DNA of 56,475 bases from Flavobacteriales bacterium. GTDB taxonomy: Bacteria; Bacteroidota; Bacteroidia; Flavobacteriales_D; Crocinitomicaceae. Shown here piece after piece: positions 8,417-16,781 of this stretch. The DNA lies in the NCBI GenBank assembly GCA_947474675.1, contig CANJKA010000012.1, positions 1 through 56,475 on the forward strand, given 5' to 3'. Under the pieces are notes generated by a model, which was not told where the DNA came from, ran no database searches, and saw only the letters and a program-made list of their open reading frames with translations. The stretch's first letter is position 1, and the number at the start of each line of letters is the position of its first letter. The position numbers and the translations under genes are program-made.

Positions 8417-8974
8417 TTAACAAATGATTTTAGACTTTTTATCCCATTCCTTTTTTAAAATTGAAAAACAATATAAATCAATAAAATGATTATGAATAAA
8501 TTCACCCTCTCTTATAATCCCTTCATTAATAAAATTTAATTTTAAAGGAATAGCTTGACTTTTAAAATTCATTGTTGCACATTTTATTTCGATCCGATTC
8601 ATATTTAAAGTATAAAAACAATAATTCAAAATAGTGATACAAGAACGACTAATTATACCTTTACCCGTAAATTTCTCACCTAACCAATAGCCAATTGAGG
8701 CAATTTTATTTGTGTTATCAATATCATATATTCCTATTCTCCCTACTAATTCACCGTCGTAAATAATTACAAAAGAGATGTCAAAATTATTAACATACCT
8801 AACTTGATAGCCAATGATAAACTCTTTAAAATGTTCAATCGTTTCCATTTTAATAACCCAAGGAAGCCATTCTCTCAAATGGACTCTGTTTAAATTAACT
8901 AAGTTAAAAATGAGTTCAGCGTGCCTATCTTCAAGAAGTTCTAAAGAAAGAGAATTATCTATTTTTAAAATCAT
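8417..8974 (-). CDS. GNAT N-acetyltransferase, RimJ/RimL type
   Basis: The 185-residue product fits the RimL-like GNAT subfamily, which transfers acetyl from acetyl-CoA to protein N-termini or small amines. The N-terminus (SLELLEDRHAELIFNLVNLNR followed by LREWLPW) is typical of ribosomal-protein-serine acetyltransferase-like proteins. The acetyl-CoA binding segment IGYWLGEKFTGKGIISRS, with its glycines, is motif A. It ends with FSILKKEWDKK, as RimL-type proteins usually do. The start is ATG 8974. Substrate unknown; no operon partner is obvious. Confidence 0.85.
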   Translation of the reverse strand: MILKIDNSLSLELLEDRHAELIFNLVNLNRVHLREWLPWVIKMETIEHFKEFIIGYQVRYVNNFDISFVIIYDGELVGRIGIYDIDNTNKIASIGYWLGEKFTGKGIISRSCITILNYCFYTLNMNRIEIKCATMNFKSQAIPLKLNFINEGIIREGEFIHNHFIDLYCFSILKKEWDKKSKIIC

Positions 8975-9009
8975 AAATTAATTTTTTATTTAAAAAAATG
9001 ATTCAATAA

Positions 9010-9555
9010 CTATTCACGATAAGACATTTTTTCAATTATTTCTTGAACAGCTTTTAACTCCAAAAACACTTCCGGTTCGTCCACCCCTTCAAAAAACTTC
9101 ATAGACCTTGAACAATTGTTGGCGAACAATAATTTTCCATCTGTTGCTTTTCTCTGAACGCTTGAAAAACCTTGATAGTCTTTAATAGTACCATAAAGTA
9201 AAAATATATCTCCAACTTGCATAATCAAACCGCAAGTTGCCCCATTCATACCAGTAACAATTCGAATTGTATCTGAACTCATTTTACCCTTATAAGTATC
9301 TTCAACTATCGCCGTATAAATTTTAACGTAAAAATTCCAGTATTTCGAAAAAGTATTTTTAGGATCACCTTCGTTTACAACGTTTAAAGTATCTAATTTA
9401 TTAGAATAAGAAATCGATAAAATTCTAACTCTTAAAATTGCGTTATTTGCTATAACATTTGCTTCAATTGTTCCTCCAGGATTACAATTACATGCAAATG
9501 TCTTATTCGTTAAAAAAGACAAAATAAAAAAAAGTAGGAAGGTATTTTTTTTCAT
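9010..9555 (-). CDS. Secreted NTR/TIMP-like domain protein
   Basis: The 181-residue protein has a clear Sec signal peptide ending near TFACNC, so the mature chain starts with a CxC pair. The order of features resembles the netrin/TIMP-like domain: N-terminal CNCNP, a beta-strand with EDTYKGKMSSDTIRIVTG, an AxCG pair (GATCGLIMQVGDIFLLYG) and NNCSRS near the end. Proteins with this layout are widespread in Bacteroidota as secreted proteins without known function; in animals TIMPs bind metalloproteases through the N-terminal Cys. No protease inhibition can be claimed here. The ATG at 9555 is followed at once by a basic MKKN start. Confidence 0.7.
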   Translation of the reverse strand: MKKNTFLLFFILSFLTNKTFACNCNPGGTIEANVIANNAILRVRILSISYSNKLDTLNVVNEGDPKNTFSKYWNFYVKIYTAIVEDTYKGKMSSDTIRIVTGMNGATCGLIMQVGDIFLLYGTIKDYQGFSSVQRKATDGKLLFANNCSRSMKFFEGVDEPEVFLELKAVQEIIEKMSYRE

Positions 9556-9679
9556 TCTTTCGTTATAATATATTTTATATAAACGGTTTTATCATTCGAT
9601 TTGTTACCAAATTTAAAAGTTTTTTCTTGAAGTAAAATTTATACAAATAAATTCTTATTCTAAACTCTCCTTTAAGCCT

Positions 9680-10567
9680 TTATTTATTTGTGTTTTTCAA
9701 TTTAAATCGAATTCTTAAAGACTCATAAATTACAACAAAAAGAATGATCGATGCTCCGAAAACTATAGATGTTTTAATTTCTTCTTTGAATACTAAATAG
9801 GCAAAAACAATTGCGTAAAAAACTTGTAAAGTCAAAATTATACTTACAGCTCTCGCATCGAATTTCTTTAAACTTTCAATAACAGCAAGGTGTGGAACAA
9901 TAGTAAAAACAATGCTTAAAATAAGTAACAAGGTTAGATCATTATTACTTATTTCTGAATAGTTTAAGGTTGAAAAAGGCATCATTAAAAACAGAGTGAT
10001 CACCATTTGATAAAAAAGCATTGATAACGGAGAATAATTAATTAAACGATATTTTTGAATTAAATTTCTCAATGAATAAGTGAAAGCAGAAAGAATACCT
10101 AACCCAACGCCATAGAGCGAATTTGAAGCAATTGTTGAATCTGACACAATAAAGAAAACACCCAATAAAACCATCAATCCTAAAAGTATATCTTTTAATT
10201 TCGGAGATTTTTTTAAAATAACAGGTTCTAAAAGAGTTGTTATCATAGGAAAAGTAAATAAAGAAATCACCCCTATTCCTATTGAAGAAACTTGAATTGC
10301 ATAAAAATAAGTAAACAAATGTATTCCGAAAAATAAACCCGATAAAATGATAAAAGCACCATCTTTTAATGATAATATCTTCAGTTTTGAAGAGGAAATA
10401 ATAAGTAAAAAGAAACCTAAAATAATACTCGAAAAAAGACTTCTCGATAAAATGATATCGTTCGCCGAAAAAGGAAGGATTTTTGAAAATAAAGCTGTCC
10501 CACCAAATAAGAGAGCAGACATGTGAAGCAAGATTAAATGTATTTGTGGAATTTTAATTTTTCGCAT
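9680..10567 (-). CDS. EamA/DMT-family transporter
   Basis: The product has 295 residues and about ten hydrophobic segments arranged as two five-helix EamA repeats, the layout of the drug/metabolite transporter superfamily of inner-membrane exporters. The motif GLFFGIHLFTYFYAIQVSS near the end of repeat 1 and SILSAFTYSLRNLIQKY in repeat 2 are typical. It begins MRKIKIPQIHLILLHM. A TACTTTTG promoter element lies only 8 bases before the ATG, so the transcript is nearly leaderless. Substrate cannot be told from sequence. Confidence 0.88.
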   Translation of the reverse strand: MRKIKIPQIHLILLHMSALLFGGTALFSKILPFSANDIILSRSLFSSIILGFFLLIISSSKLKILSLKDGAFIILSGLFFGIHLFTYFYAIQVSSIGIGVISLFTFPMITTLLEPVILKKSPKLKDILLGLMVLLGVFFIVSDSTIASNSLYGVGLGILSAFTYSLRNLIQKYRLINYSPLSMLFYQMVITLFLMMPFSTLNYSEISNNDLTLLLILSIVFTIVPHLAVIESLKKFDARAVSIILTLQVFYAIVFAYLVFKEEIKTSIVFGASIILFVVIYESLRIRFKLKNTNK

Positions 10568-10574
10568 TTGAAAA

Positions 10575-10582
10575 CAAAAGTA
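10575..10582 (-). promoter_or_regulatory. -7 promoter element abutting the EamA start
   Basis: The minus strand reads TACTTTTG, 7 bases upstream of the first base of the ATG at 10567. It predicts a leader of only a few nucleotides. Confidence 0.5.
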
Positions 10583-10615
10583 GAAAAAACATAAATATAT
10601 GATAGAAAAATTGTC

Positions 10616-10648
10616 AAAAAAAAAGCCCAGTCCTAAAACTGAGCTTTT
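10616..10648 (-). terminator. tRNA-Met terminator
   Basis: On the minus strand an 11-bp stem (AAAAGCTCAGT with ACTGGGCTTTT, one G-T pair) encloses TTTAGG and is followed by a T-run. It lies 6 bases after the tRNA 3' end and separates the tRNA from the EamA gene. Confidence 0.85.
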
Positions 10649-10653
10649 CTTTG

Positions 10654-10727
10654 TAGCGAGAGAGAGATTTGAACTCTCGACCTCAGGGTTATGAATCCTG
10701 CGCTCTAACCAACTGAGCTACCTCGCC
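10654..10727 (-). tRNA. tRNA-Met (CAT anticodon, elongator type)
   Basis: The minus strand folds into a full cloverleaf of 74 nucleotides: acceptor GGCGAGG paired with TCTCGCT, D arm with AGCTCAGTTGGTTAGAGC, anticodon loop TTCATAA, and T arm GAGAG-TTCAAAT-CTCTC. The anticodon is CAT. The GGC start and TAGCTCAG D arm match elongator tRNA-Met; initiator features (a mismatch at 1-72 and three G-C pairs in the anticodon stem) are absent. A lysidine-modified tRNA-Ile2 also carries CAT and is not fully excluded. CCA is not encoded. Confidence 0.93.
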
Positions 10728-10742
10728 ATGGTTTTGAGGGTG

Positions 10743-10750
10743 CAAATATA
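10743..10750 (-). promoter_or_regulatory. tRNA-Met promoter -7 element
   Basis: The minus strand reads TATATTTG (TAnnTTTG), 15 bases upstream of the mature tRNA 5' end. Confidence 0.6.
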
Positions 10751-11141
10751 ATAGAATTTTCTTTTACTGCAAAGAATGTGAGTAATTAAATTTAAAAACA
10801 AAAAAGCATTTTAGGTAGATACTTAATAATCAGTTATCGTCAAGAGAAAAAATGTGAAAAAATAAAGTTGTTATTATAAATTATTAAGATCGAACCTTGA
10901 AATGGAATCATTAATGAATTAAATTAAAAAATAATCTGCATAAGTTATTAACAAAAAAGAAATCGTCTAATATTTAGTTAATCTATTATATATCAATGTT
11001 TAACTATCAAATACACGTATAAATCTTACATTATTCACATATTACCTTCTCATTTTCACCCCATCAATCCTCATCGATTGAATAGATTTTCGTATCTTGG
11101 AAAAAAATTAAAATAGATAGAAGCTATATATTAACAAAATC
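10751..11141. other. AT-rich divergent intergenic region, no gene seen
   Basis: These 391 bases separate tRNA-Met from the START-like gene. No open frame with coding character and no strong hairpin was found. TATCTTG at 11093-11099 is an imperfect -7 element that could serve the gene at 11142. Confidence 0.5.
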
Positions 11142-11531
11142 ATGACAGAAAAAATTAAATTTGAATTAGAATTTTTATTAAAAACTTCAGGGAAAGTTTT
11201 AGAAAATATGATTTTTACTCCTGCAGGTTTATCTGAGTGGTTCGCCGATGATGTTAATATTAAAGATGACGTTTTTACATTTGTTTGGGATGGAAGTAAT
11301 GAGAAAGCTCGTTTATTAACAAAAAGACCTACTGATAAAATTAAATGGCAATGGATTTCCGATGAAGAGGATGGTGCAGATTATTTTTGTGAAATTAGAT
11401 TCGAAGTTGATCCAATGACTAAGGTTGTTATCTTATTTGTTACTGATTTTGCTGAAGAAGATGATTTAGATGAAGCTAAACGTCTTTGGGAACAACAAAT
11501 TGGTGAATTGAAAAGAGTTTTAGGAGCTTAA
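11142..11531 (+). CDS. START-like domain protein (SRPBCC superfamily)
   Basis: The 129-residue acidic protein belongs to a small START-like family found in Bacteroidota and related to AHSA1-type SRPBCC domains. Typical elements are KFELEFLLKTSGKVLENMI, the PAGLSEWFADDVN segment, TFVWDGSNEKARL and KIKWQWIS, and a long C-terminal helix LDEAKRLWEQQIGELKRVL that closes the hydrophobic pocket of this fold. It lacks a signal peptide. The ligand is unknown. It lies 54 bases upstream of the LptF/G-like gene on the same strand and may share a transcript with it. Confidence 0.85.
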   Translation: MTEKIKFELEFLLKTSGKVLENMIFTPAGLSEWFADDVNIKDDVFTFVWDGSNEKARLLTKRPTDKIKWQWISDEEDGADYFCEIRFEVDPMTKVVILFVTDFAEEDDLDEAKRLWEQQIGELKRVLGA

Positions 11532-11585
11532 TTCGATTTATACTAATTTTTACATTCTTTCGTTTATTCAATAAAATAGATTTCT

Positions 11586-13043
11586 TTGAAACGTCTCTAC
11601 GTATTTGGTATTCGTTCTTTTATTGGACCATTTGTGGTTACTTTCTGTATTTCCATGTTCATTTTGATCATGCAATTTTTTTGGAAATACATAGATGATT
11701 TAATGGGAAAAGGGATTTCGATCAAAATTATTTTGGAATTGCTTTTTTATGTTTCTGCAGATTTAATTCCTTTAGCTCTTCCATTAGCAATATTACTTTC
11801 TTCCATCATGACCTACGGTAATTTGGCAGAAAATAATGAGTTAACTGCTTTAAAAGCAAGTGGATTATCTTTATATAAAATCATGAAACCTCTGACAGCA
11901 GTTATGCTAGTAATTGCAATGGCTACTTTTTACTTTTCTAATTATGTAATTCCGGTTGCCACCTTAAAATGGCATTCTTTAATTTATGACATTCAAAACA
12001 CCAAAATATCTACATTGATAACCCCTGGAGTATTCAGTGACAAAATCGATGGGTATTCAATAAAAGTTGATCAAGGAAGTGAAAATAATTTCAAAGGAAT
12101 TTTAATTCATGTAAACACAGATCCAACTCAAATAAAAACAGTCAGAGCTAAAGAAGGGAAAATTTATAAATCTGCGAACGGAAAACATATTTTTTTTGAA
12201 CTCCATGACGGATTTGTAACAGATGAATTATCTCCTCAATGTCCAAGTTACTCTTCAACTGGAGAACTTTTGAATAATATTAGTAATACACATCCTTCAC
12301 GTCGGTCTTCATTTACTAACGCGACTTATAAAATTGATGTTTCTGGATTTCAAATAAGTAGATCAGATCAAGATTTATTTAAAAATCAACATGAGATGAT
12401 GAATGTGTTTCAAATTAATGATGCCTTAGATTCTATTCAAATTGAAGCTGACAAAGTCATTTTTAATTTTCTAAGTTCCTTGAAAAATGAATCAACTTTT
12501 TTTCAAGCAAACAAGTTTAAGGTTGACACAACCAATAAAAGACTTAGTCAAATCACTCCTATTAAAACAGTTTTCCACTTAGACTCTCTGACTAAACAAG
12601 AAAAAATAGCTGCTCTTAACAATATACCACCAAATATTAGACGTTTAAATGAAAATCTGAATGGTCAATATGCTTTTTTATCAGCGTTAGATGATAATAT
12701 GAGCCTGTATTATATCGGTTTTCATAGAAAATTTGCGTTGACTTATGCAATCATTGTTTTGTTCTTCATAGGAGCTCCATTAGGTGCAATTATTCGTAAA
12801 GGTGGCTTCGGGGCTCCTCTTGTGTTAGCCGCATTAATGTTCATGTTATACTTTGTTTTAATAAGTGTTGGAGAAGGTTTAGCAATGGAAAACGTGGTAA
12901 GTCCTTTTGTTGGTATGTGGTTCGCGTCTCTAGTTTTAACACCTGTCGCAATATTATTAATGAGAGCGGCGGCGAATGATTCTAAAGTTTTTAACAAAGA
13001 GGCTTATGTTAAACTTTTAGATAGAATTAAGAGAAAAAAATGA
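11586..13043 (+). CDS. LptF/LptG (YjgP/YjgQ) family lipopolysaccharide export permease
   Basis: LptF/G proteins are the membrane subunits of the LptB2FG ABC transporter that extracts lipopolysaccharide from the inner membrane. This 485-residue protein has the usual layout: N-terminal helices (FIGPFVVTFCISMFILIMQF and a pair around LIPLALPLAILLSSIMTYGN), the coupling segment ENNELTALKASGLSLYKIMKP, a long periplasmic jelly-roll region (about residues 125-380) and three C-terminal helices with FIGAPLGAIIRKGGFG. No ATG lies in frame upstream; TTG at 11586 is the start. Its end overlaps the next gene by four bases (ATGA), indicating translational coupling with the glycosyltransferase. Whether it is LptF or LptG cannot be decided. 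Confidence 0.92.
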   Translation: MKRLYVFGIRSFIGPFVVTFCISMFILIMQFFWKYIDDLMGKGISIKIILELLFYVSADLIPLALPLAILLSSIMTYGNLAENNELTALKASGLSLYKIMKPLTAVMLVIAMATFYFSNYVIPVATLKWHSLIYDIQNTKISTLITPGVFSDKIDGYSIKVDQGSENNFKGILIHVNTDPTQIKTVRAKEGKIYKSANGKHIFFELHDGFVTDELSPQCPSYSSTGELLNNISNTHPSRRSSFTNATYKIDVSGFQISRSDQDLFKNQHEMMNVFQINDALDSIQIEADKVIFNFLSSLKNESTFFQANKFKVDTTNKRLSQITPIKTVFHLDSLTKQEKIAALNNIPPNIRRLNENLNGQYAFLSALDDNMSLYYIGFHRKFALTYAIIVLFFIGAPLGAIIRKGGFGAPLVLAALMFMLYFVLISVGEGLAMENVVSPFVGMWFASLVLTPVAILLMRAAANDSKVFNKEAYVKLLDRIKRKK

Positions 13044-14227
13044 AGATTCTATATATAAGTAATAAACCTATTTATCCACTCGTTGATGGAGGGTGTATTG
13101 CAATGAATCAATTTTTGAAATGCCTTATCAATGCTGGGTATGACATAAAAAACTTCACTATCTCTACCCATAAACATCCATTTGAAAAAGACGCATTTCC
13201 TGAAGAGTTATATTCTATAATTCGTCCTACAAACATTGAAGTTGATACTCGAATAAAAACGATAAAAGCTCTCTCCTATTTATTTAAAAAAGGATCTTAT
13301 AATATTGATCGATTTACAAATGATTTTTTAAAATTAGAAATAAAGAACTTTTTAGACAATGAAGATACAAGTGTTGTGATATTAGAAAGTATTTATTTAG
13401 CTGGATATATTTCAACGATTAGGAAATATTCCACTGCTAAAATCATTATTCGAAGCCATAATGTTGAATTTTTACTTTGGGAAAGACAATCCGAAATTCA
13501 AAATTCAATTTTTAAAAAGATATACCTAAAAAAATTAGCAAAAGATCTTAAGATTGCTGAAGTGAAATATTTAAATAAGGCAGATGGGATTTGCTGTATT
13601 TCAAAAAAGGATAAACAAATTTTTCAGGAATTAGGTATCACGAAATCTTTAGCTACAATACCTGTTTCTATAGAAACAAACTACATTCAAAATGAATACG
13701 AAGCAAACTCATTTTTTCATATTGGCTCCATGAATTGGGGACCAAACATTGAAGCGATAAATTGGTTAGTAAATTCAATATTCCCTAGTATTAGAAAACA
13801 ATTACCAGACGCAAAACTGTATCTCGCAGGTTCAAACATGTCTAATAAATTTCTTACAGATGAATCTAATGGAATTGAAGTGATTGGATTTGTAGAGGAT
13901 GTTTCTGATTTCATGATAAATAAAGGTGTTATGCTTGTTCCTTTAAAATCTGGATCAGGCGTAAGGATTAAAATAATTGAAGGAATGAATTTAGGAATTC
14001 CAATAGTAACAACTAAAATTGGTGCTGAAGGAATTGATGCAGAACATCAAAAAAATATTATTATTGCTAAGAATGAAGAAGATTTTGTCAATTTTGCAGT
14101 TTCTTTGTCAGAATCAAAAGAAAAGCGTTCACTTTTAGGTAAAAATGCAAAAGAATTTATTTCAAAACATTATCAGATAGAACACGTAACAAAAAAACTT
14201 ATTGGATTCATCGAGCACATATCGTAA
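13040..14227 (+). CDS. Glycosyltransferase, GT4/GT1-type (GT-B fold)
   Basis: The 395-residue protein has the two-Rossmann GT-B layout. The N-terminal half starts MKILYISNKPIYPLVDGGC, with the glycine-rich acceptor loop, and includes IIIRSHNVEFLLWER. The C-terminal half holds FHIGSMNWGPNIEAINWLV and the nucleotide-sugar site VPLKSGSGVRIKIIEGMNLG followed by IPIVTTKIGAEGI, in which the Glu of the E-x7-E-like motif is visible. It overlaps the LptF/G-like gene by four bases and the following glycosyltransferase by 26. The context suggests synthesis of a cell-surface glycan or LPS part. Donor and acceptor are unknown. Confidence 0.88.
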   Translation: MKILYISNKPIYPLVDGGCIAMNQFLKCLINAGYDIKNFTISTHKHPFEKDAFPEELYSIIRPTNIEVDTRIKTIKALSYLFKKGSYNIDRFTNDFLKLEIKNFLDNEDTSVVILESIYLAGYISTIRKYSTAKIIIRSHNVEFLLWERQSEIQNSIFKKIYLKKLAKDLKIAEVKYLNKADGICCISKKDKQIFQELGITKSLATIPVSIETNYIQNEYEANSFFHIGSMNWGPNIEAINWLVNSIFPSIRKQLPDAKLYLAGSNMSNKFLTDESNGIEVIGFVEDVSDFMINKGVMLVPLKSGSGVRIKIIEGMNLGIPIVTTKIGAEGIDAEHQKNIIIAKNEEDFVNFAVSLSESKEKRSLLGKNAKEFISKHYQIEHVTKKLIGFIEHIS

Positions 14228-15395
14228 AAAATTGGTAATTATACTTTCTCGTTTTCCATTTCCATTAGAGAAAGGGGATAAATTGCGTGCGTATCATCAA
14301 ATTACAGAACTTTCAAAAGACTATTCTATAACATTGATTGCAACTACTGATTCATTTGTTCACAAAGACTCTATAGAAAGGCTCCGTAAATATTGTACAA
14401 CTATTTATATATTTCGCTTAAATAAAATTTCAATTGCTTTCAACGTCTTCTTTCAACTTTTTACGCAAAAACCTTTTCAGATTGGATACTTTTATTCAAG
14501 TAAAAACAATGCTAGAATTAAGAAGATTTTAAATGAAGTAAAGCCTGATCATATTTATTGTCAATTAGTTCGAGTTTCTGAATTTGTAAAAAACTACCAT
14601 AATTGCCCAAAAACATTGGATTACATGGATGCTTTTTCAAAAGGAGTTGAAAGAAGGATTTCTAAAGCTTCATTTTTCACTAAATGGGCCTTTCGTTCAG
14701 AAGCTAAGAGATTGTCCATTTACGAACGTCAAATATTTGATTATTTCGAAAATCATGTTATCATAAGTGAGCAAGATCGAGATTTTATTTTGCATCAAAA
14801 AAAAGACACGATTAAATGTATACCAAATGGAGTGGATCATTCGTTTTTTGAAAAAATTTATAAACCGAAAGATAAAGATCTTGTTTTTATTGGAAATATG
14901 AATTATGCACCAAATGTTGAAGCATCACTTTTTATTATCAATGAAATATTGCCCCAATTAAATAAGGATGAGAAAAAATATTCATTATTAATATCAGGAT
15001 CTAATCCTCACCCAAGTATTACTCGTTCTGTAAAAACAAATTCAAATATCGAAATTACTGGCTGGGTTGATGATATTAGAACTTCTTACGCAAGAGGTAA
15101 AATATTTGTTGCGCCGATGATGATTGGGATTGGAATGCAAAACAAATTGATAGAAGCGATGGCTATGGGAATTCCTTGTGTCACTACTCCATTAGCAAAT
15201 AATGCAATAAAAGCAGTACACAATGAATCAATTATTGTAGCTAATGACAAAGAAGAATTTATTGAAGCTATTCAAAAACTATTAAGTGATGAAGCTTTTT
15301 ATTATAAAATTGCTGAAGCTGGAAAGAAATTAGTTTTTGAAAATTTTAATTGGGCGAATTCAACAGCAAAATTAATGGAGATATTTGAATCTTGA
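14202..15395 (+). CDS. Glycosyltransferase, GT4-like, similar to TIGR03087 sugar transferases
   Basis: The 397-residue protein opens with KLVIILSRFPFPLEKGDKLR, the start typical of sugar transferases grouped with TIGR03087. Its C-terminal half has LVFIGNMNYAPNVEASLFI, EITGWVDDIRTSYARG and PMMIGIGMQNKLIEAMAMG followed by IPCVTTPLANNAI, a GT4 nucleotide-sugar site. It is clearly paralogous to its upstream neighbour. No ATG is available: the candidates are TTG at 14202, overlapping the previous gene by 26 bases, and TTG at 14232, which would follow its stop directly. I keep the longer frame because the KKLVIILSRFP start of relatives would then be complete. Likely role: surface polysaccharide assembly. 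Confidence 0.83.
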   Translation: MDSSSTYRKKLVIILSRFPFPLEKGDKLRAYHQITELSKDYSITLIATTDSFVHKDSIERLRKYCTTIYIFRLNKISIAFNVFFQLFTQKPFQIGYFYSSKNNARIKKILNEVKPDHIYCQLVRVSEFVKNYHNCPKTLDYMDAFSKGVERRISKASFFTKWAFRSEAKRLSIYERQIFDYFENHVIISEQDRDFILHQKKDTIKCIPNGVDHSFFEKIYKPKDKDLVFIGNMNYAPNVEASLFIINEILPQLNKDEKKYSLLISGSNPHPSITRSVKTNSNIEITGWVDDIRTSYARGKIFVAPMMIGIGMQNKLIEAMAMGIPCVTTPLANNAIKAVHNESIIVANDKEEFIEAIQKLLSDEAFYYKIAEAGKKLVFENFNWANSTAKLMEIFES

Positions 15396-15445
15396 TTTTG
15401 TTTTAAATTATTCGTTTTTTTTTGATGCCGACGACGAATCCTGTC

Positions 15446-15477
15446 AAAAAAAATACCCGGAATAAAATCCCAGGCAT
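15446..15477 (-). terminator. Terminator of the pdhA-pdhC operon
   Basis: On the minus strand ATGCCTGGGAT pairs with ATTCCGGGTAT over 11 bp (with G-T pairs) around a three-base loop, and a run of T follows. It lies 25 bases after the pdhC stop. Confidence 0.75.
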
Positions 15478-15501
15478 TTATAATACTATATTTCAAAAAA
15501 T

Positions 15502-16761
15502 TTACCCTACCAACATCGTAACTGGATTTTCTAAAAATGCTTTGAATGTATTTAAAAATGCTGCTCCTGATGCACCATCAACCACTCTGTGATCACATGA
15601 TAATGTAACATTCATAACATTTCCTGGAACAACTTGATCATTTTTGACAACTGGGATTGCTTTAATTCCACCGACAGCTAAAATACAACTGTCTGGTGTA
15701 TTAACAATCGCTGTAAAAGATTGAATACCAAACATTCCTAAGTTAGAAATTGTGAATGTGTTTCCTTCCCAATCTGATGGTTGTAATTTTTTATCTTTTG
15801 CTTTTTGAGCGAATTCCTTCACTTCGGCACCGATTTGGTTCAATCCTTTTGTATCTGCAAAACGAACAACAGGAACCAATAGACCTTCATCTACAGCAAC
15901 AGCAACACCAATATGCACATGTTGATTTCTTCTAATTGTATCACCTAGCCATGAACTATTAATAACAGGATGTTGTTTTAATGATAAAGCAACAGCTTTC
16001 ACCACCATGTCATTGAAAGAAACTTTAGCACCACCAACAGAATTCAATTGGGTTCTAGCTGAAATTGCATTGTCCATATCGATATCCATTGTTAAATAGA
16101 AATGAGGCGCAGTAAATTTACTTTCAGCCAACCTTCTTGCAATGGTTTTACGCATTTGAGAAACAGTCTCAGTCGTATATGCTTCAACTCCTGGAGCTGC
16201 TGGTATAAATCCACTTCTATGAGCTGGTGTATATGGTTTGAAATGATCTACATCGCTTTTTACGATACGTCCCCCCTCGCCTGTTCCAGCAACTTGGTTG
16301 ATATCAATACCTCTTTCTTCTGCTAATTTTCTGGCTAAAGGAGAAACAAATAAGCGGCCATCTGCATTAGCTGTATAAACCGGTACAGATTCTACTGGAG
16401 TTGTAACAGCTTTCGCTTCAACTTTTACCGCTTCAATAACAGGAGCTGGAGAAGGTGTTTTTACTTCTTCCTTTTCAGGAGTTGCTGAAGCACTACTAGC
16501 TAAAGCTGCCGTTATATCTTCACCTGGTTCACCAATAATAGCTAACAAAGTGTTAACTGGTACCGCTTTACCTTGTTCTACTCCAATGTGTAAAAGAACT
16601 CCATCATAAAATGATTCGAATTCCATTGTTGCTTTATCTGTTTCTATTTCAGCTAATATTTCACCTGAAGCTACTTTATCACCTACTTTTTTAAACCAAC
16701 TTGCAACAACACCTTCAACCATTGTGTCACTCAATTGAGGCATATAAACTATTTCCGCCAT
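15502..16761 (-). CDS. pdhC: Dihydrolipoamide acetyltransferase (pyruvate dehydrogenase E2)
   Basis: E2 carries the acetyl group on lipoate and passes it to CoA in the pyruvate dehydrogenase complex. The 419-residue protein has one N-terminal lipoyl domain (IETDKATMEFES, lipoylated Lys43), an Ala/Pro/Val/Glu-rich linker, a peripheral-subunit-binding domain (FVSPLARKLAEERGIDINQV with GTGEGGRIVKSDV) and the catalytic domain ending in LSCDHRVVDGASGAAF, with the active-site His and Asp. It starts at ATG 16761 and follows pdhA by 20 bases on the same transcript. The single lipoyl domain and the pdhA-E2 pairing are usual for Bacteroidota, in which E1-beta is often elsewhere; no E1-beta is in this window. 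Confidence 0.95.
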   Translation of the reverse strand: MAEIVYMPQLSDTMVEGVVASWFKKVGDKVASGEILAEIETDKATMEFESFYDGVLLHIGVEQGKAVPVNTLLAIIGEPGEDITAALASSASATPEKEEVKTPSPAPVIEAVKVEAKAVTTPVESVPVYTANADGRLFVSPLARKLAEERGIDINQVAGTGEGGRIVKSDVDHFKPYTPAHRSGFIPAAPGVEAYTTETVSQMRKTIARRLAESKFTAPHFYLTMDIDMDNAISARTQLNSVGGAKVSFNDMVVKAVALSLKQHPVINSSWLGDTIRRNQHVHIGVAVAVDEGLLVPVVRFADTKGLNQIGAEVKEFAQKAKDKKLQPSDWEGNTFTISNLGMFGIQSFTAIVNTPDSCILAVGGIKAIPVVKNDQVVPGNVMNVTLSCDHRVVDGASGAAFLNTFKAFLENPVTMLVG

Positions 16762-16781
16762 GCTATTTTTCTAAATACTTA

